DNA of 24,656 nucleotides from Gammaproteobacteria bacterium UBA2168 (GTDB taxonomy: Bacteria; Pseudomonadota; Gammaproteobacteria; Pseudomonadales; Azotimanducaceae): contig DCWG01000013.1 in assembly GCA_002327525.1 (NCBI GenBank), forward strand, positions 9,681 through 34,336. Reading direction: 5' to 3'. Every line of letters starts with the position of its first letter. The stretch's first letter is position 1. Shown here piece after piece: positions 22,222-24,656 of this stretch. Made by a program: the position numbers and the translations under genes. The notes beneath the pieces were generated by a model. That model saw only the letters and a program-made list of their open reading frames with translations. It did no database searches and was not told the DNA's origin.

Positions 22222-24573
22222 TCACGCCTCCCCGTTGAGCACACGCCACACTCTCTCAGGTGTCGCCGGCATCGCGATGTCCCGCACTCCGAGCGCATCC
22301 GTCACCGCGTTCATTACAGCGGCTGTGGATCCAATCGCACCGGCCTCGCCACACCCTTTCACTCCTAGCGGATTGTGGGTACAGGGCGTCGCGGTGGTGT
22401 CTACTCTGAAATCCGGGAGGTTGTCGGCGCGTGGCATGCAGTAATCCATGTAAGAGCCGGTCTGCAATTGCCCGTACTCGTCATAGATGCCGTGTTCGAG
22501 CAGGGCCTGGCCCACCCCCTGTGCAATGCCGCCGTGCACCTGACCGTGCACGATCATTGGATTGACCACGTTCCCGAAATCGTCGACGGCCACGAAATCG
22601 ACCAGCGTTACCACACCTGTCGCCTCATCGATTTCGACCTCCGCGATGTGGGTTCCGGCGGGATAGGTGAAATTGGCAGGATCGTAGAACGCCTTTTCCG
22701 ACAATCCCGGTTCCAGATCGTCCGGATAGTCTGCTGGCACGTAAGCCGCAAATGCGACTTCCTGGATTGTGAGCGATTGATTGCTGTCGGTCAGTCGATA
22801 CTCACCATCGACGAATTCCAGCGCATCCTCACTCGTCTTCATCATGTGCGCGGCAATCTTGCGCCCCTTTGCGACGATCTTCTCACTCGCCTTCACCAGA
22901 GCCGAACCGCCTACGGCCAGGGAACGCGAACCATAAGTACCCAGGCTGAAATCGCTGACTCTTCCGGTGTCACCATGCACGATCTCGATATCCTCGAAAG
23001 GCACACCCAACATCTCTGAAATCACCTGGGCGAAGGTCGTTTCGTGACCTTGCCCGTGGCTGTGCGAGCCGGTGAACAGCGTCACCGAACCAGTGGGATT
23101 CATTCTGACTTCAGCGCTTTCGTACAGCCCGACACCCGCCCCGAGTTCGATCGCGAGTTTGGACGGTGCCAGTCCACACGCCTCGATGTAGCAGGACAAG
23201 CCGATGCCCCGACGCTTGCCCCGCTCGCGTGAGGCACCTGCCCTCGCCTCGAATCCTGCGTAGTCGATGATTTCCAGCGCCTTGTCGAGGCTCGCCTCGT
23301 AGTCACCTGTATCGTAGGTCAGCGCCACGGGTGTCTCGTACGGAAAGTCTCCCGGCTGGATCATGTTCATGCGCCGCAGGTCGGCCGGATTTCGGCCGAG
23401 TTCCCGGGCCGCGGTTTCCACCATCCGCTCCACCACATACGTGGCCTCCGGCCGACCGGCACCCCTATAGGCATCCACCGGTGCGGTGTTCGTGTACACA
23501 CCCTGCACCTCGACGTAGATGTTGGGCGTCCTGTACTGCCCTGCGAGCAGCGTGCCATAGAGATACGTGGGGACCGAGGCAGCGAAGGTGGAGAGGTAGG
23601 CGCCGAGATTGGCTGTGGTCTTCACCTTCAGACCGACAAACCGCCCGTCTTTGTCGGTACCGAGCCAAGCCTGTGTAACGTGATCCCGACCGTGCGCATC
23701 CGCTAGAAACGACTCGCCGCGCTCCGCAGTCCACTTCACTGGCCGACCGACTTGTTTCGCTGCCCAGGCAACTGCGGTTTCTTCTGCGTACACGAATATC
23801 TTGGAGCCAAAACCTCCGCCGACATCGGGTGCAATGACACGCAGTTTGTGTTCCGGCGCCAGCTGTACGAAGGCAGATAGAATCAGGCGTTCGAGATGGG
23901 GATTCTGGCTGGTCGTCGTGAGTGTATATTCGTCCGCCGCCGCGTCATAGAGGCCCAGCGCCGAACGAGGTTCCATCGCATTGGGAATCAGGCGGTTATT
24001 GACGATTTCGAGTTCAGTGACGTGCGCAGCGCGTGCGAGCGCCGCATCGGTCGCGTCCCGCTCGCCGAGTTCCCAGTCGTACGCGAGATTGTCCGGAACG
24101 CCTTCGTGAATCTGCTCCGACTGTGCGGCGGAAGCCACGTCAACCACCGCATTGAGTTCATCGAACTCGGTCATCACCGCTTCGGCTCCCTGGCGAGCCG
24201 CGCCGAGCGTTTCCCCGATTACGAGGCCATAGGGTTCGCCAACATAGTTCACCCGCTCTGCCGCCACCACCGGATGAGGGGCGGAGACCATGTCGGATCC
24301 ATCCTTCTGCTTTACGTTCCAGCCGCAGGGATTGTCCCCCAGCCCGTCCGCCACCATGTCCTTGCCCGTGAATACCGCGATGACGCCGTCGATACCCAGC
24401 GCCTCGGATGCGTCGATATCTCCCACCTCCGCACGCGCATACGGTGACCTCAGAAAATAGGCATACACCTGGCCGACCTGCCGAAAATCATCGGTGTAGC
24501 GGCCCGTGCCCGTGATGAAGCGCAAATCTTCTCTGCGCCTGACCGACTGACCGATCCCATGCTCCGCACTCAC
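22222..24573 (-). CDS. coxL: molybdopterin-binding large subunit, CoxL form II-type
   Basis: This 783-residue large subunit of an aerobic molybdenum hydroxylase has the N-terminal GIGQSVRRREDLRFITGTGRYTDD, GGGFGSKIFVYAEE near 255, DAYRGAGRPEATY near 365-371, GSHSHGQGHETTFAQ, and the catalytic Glu in GVKGCGEAGAIGS near 740. AYRGAGR is the form II signature; true CO dehydrogenases carry AYxCSFR with the Cu-binding Cys. The protein thus probably oxidises another substrate (purine, aldehyde or other heterocycle), although databases call such genes CO dehydrogenase. GTG 24573 overlaps the coxS stop (GTGA) and has GGGAGG 6 bases upstream. The gene is complete. Confidence 0.93.
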   Translation of the reverse strand: MSAEHGIGQSVRRREDLRFITGTGRYTDDFRQVGQVYAYFLRSPYARAEVGDIDASEALGIDGVIAVFTGKDMVADGLGDNPCGWNVKQKDGSDMVSAPHPVVAAERVNYVGEPYGLVIGETLGAARQGAEAVMTEFDELNAVVDVASAAQSEQIHEGVPDNLAYDWELGERDATDAALARAAHVTELEIVNNRLIPNAMEPRSALGLYDAAADEYTLTTTSQNPHLERLILSAFVQLAPEHKLRVIAPDVGGGFGSKIFVYAEETAVAWAAKQVGRPVKWTAERGESFLADAHGRDHVTQAWLGTDKDGRFVGLKVKTTANLGAYLSTFAASVPTYLYGTLLAGQYRTPNIYVEVQGVYTNTAPVDAYRGAGRPEATYVVERMVETAARELGRNPADLRRMNMIQPGDFPYETPVALTYDTGDYEASLDKALEIIDYAGFEARAGASRERGKRRGIGLSCYIEACGLAPSKLAIELGAGVGLYESAEVRMNPTGSVTLFTGSHSHGQGHETTFAQVISEMLGVPFEDIEIVHGDTGRVSDFSLGTYGSRSLAVGGSALVKASEKIVAKGRKIAAHMMKTSEDALEFVDGEYRLTDSNQSLTIQEVAFAAYVPADYPDDLEPGLSEKAFYDPANFTYPAGTHIAEVEIDEATGVVTLVDFVAVDDFGNVVNPMIVHGQVHGGIAQGVGQALLEHGIYDEYGQLQTGSYMDYCMPRADNLPDFRVDTTATPCTHNPLGVKGCGEAGAIGSTAAVMNAVTDALGVRDIAMPATPERVWRVLNGEA

Positions 24574-24656
24574 GCTTTGCCTCCCATCGCATCCTGAGCC
24601 AGCAAGACTGCTTTGACGATATTGTGATATCCGGTGCAGCGGCAGATGTTGCCCTC
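24570..24656 (-). CDS. coxS: 2Fe-2S subunit of molybdenum hydroxylase (CoxS), C-terminal end
   Basis: Only the last 28 residues are inside the window: EGNICRCTGYHNIVKAVLL then AQDAMGGKA and a stop. CRCTGY is the second 2Fe-2S motif of CoxS/XdhC-type small subunits, so the assignment is firm despite its short length. The TGA stop overlaps the coxL GTG start. The order in transcription is coxS, coxL, coxM, as is usual for form II clusters. Confidence 0.9.
   Translation of the reverse strand, partial: EGNICRCTGYHNIVKAVLLAQDAMGGKA

Noticed and set aside
1..24656. CRISPR array, phage, toxin-antitoxin or defence island
   Set aside because: No regularly spaced repeats and no gene resembling Cas, phage structural, restriction, toxin or transposase families.

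Overview
The window looks like chromosomal DNA of a GC-rich gammaproteobacterium, probably free-living and aerobic. The evidence is overall protein style, a tRNA-Gly(CCC) with encoded CCA, a DegP/DegQ-type protease, and a catabolic gene repertoire (LLM monooxygenase, epoxide-hydrolase-like enzyme, PhyH dioxygenase, CoxL-type molybdoenzyme). I cannot name genus or family from sequence alone. I see no phage, insertion sequence, CRISPR array or conjugation genes.

Layout. Bases 1-1475 (+): a tightly coupled trio, HAD dehalogenase-like tail, PTPS/QueD-fold protein and SDR. Bases 1560-2419 (-): PP2C phosphatase with a frameshift, then about 300 bp with no convincing gene. Bases 2724-6798 (-): a five-gene run, transcribed from a secreted hydrolase-like protein through a small membrane protein, an LLM flavoprotein and a D-2-hydroxyacid dehydrogenase to a YhhQ-type queuosine-precursor transporter. 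Bases 6967-9733 (+): zinc alcohol dehydrogenase, frameshifted PPOX protein, alpha/beta hydrolase. Bases 9814-10611 (-): PhyH dioxygenase, divergent from a twice-frameshifted AsmA/DUF748-like protein (10652-11363, +). Bases 11392-17084 (-): DegP/DegQ protease, MFS transporter, HxlR regulator, tRNA-Gly, M20 peptidase, threonine-dehydratase-like enzyme. Bases 17237-18010 (+): SDR. Bases 18080-24656 (-): aminoglycoside-phosphotransferase-like kinase, nucleoside hydrolase, PI-PLC-like enzyme, then coxM, coxL and the end of coxS (transcribed S-L-M).

How the genes may work together. The clearest functional units are the coxSLM molybdenum hydroxylase (form II signature AYRGAGR, so probably not a true CO dehydrogenase), the HxlR-MFS pair and the translationally coupled HAD-PTPS-SDR trio. 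The remaining neighbours look like a loose collection of metabolic genes.

Main points for a second look. First, the PTPS-fold protein keeps the zinc histidines but replaces the usual catalytic Cys, His and Glu positions. Second, three genes are broken by four apparent one-base losses, three of which fall in or beside short homopolymers; undercalling in the read data is the simplest explanation, but one site is exactly the dnaX-type slippery heptamer. Third, the MFS gene starts immediately after, and in frame with, the HxlR stop codon. I did not find a clearly new defence or mobile system.
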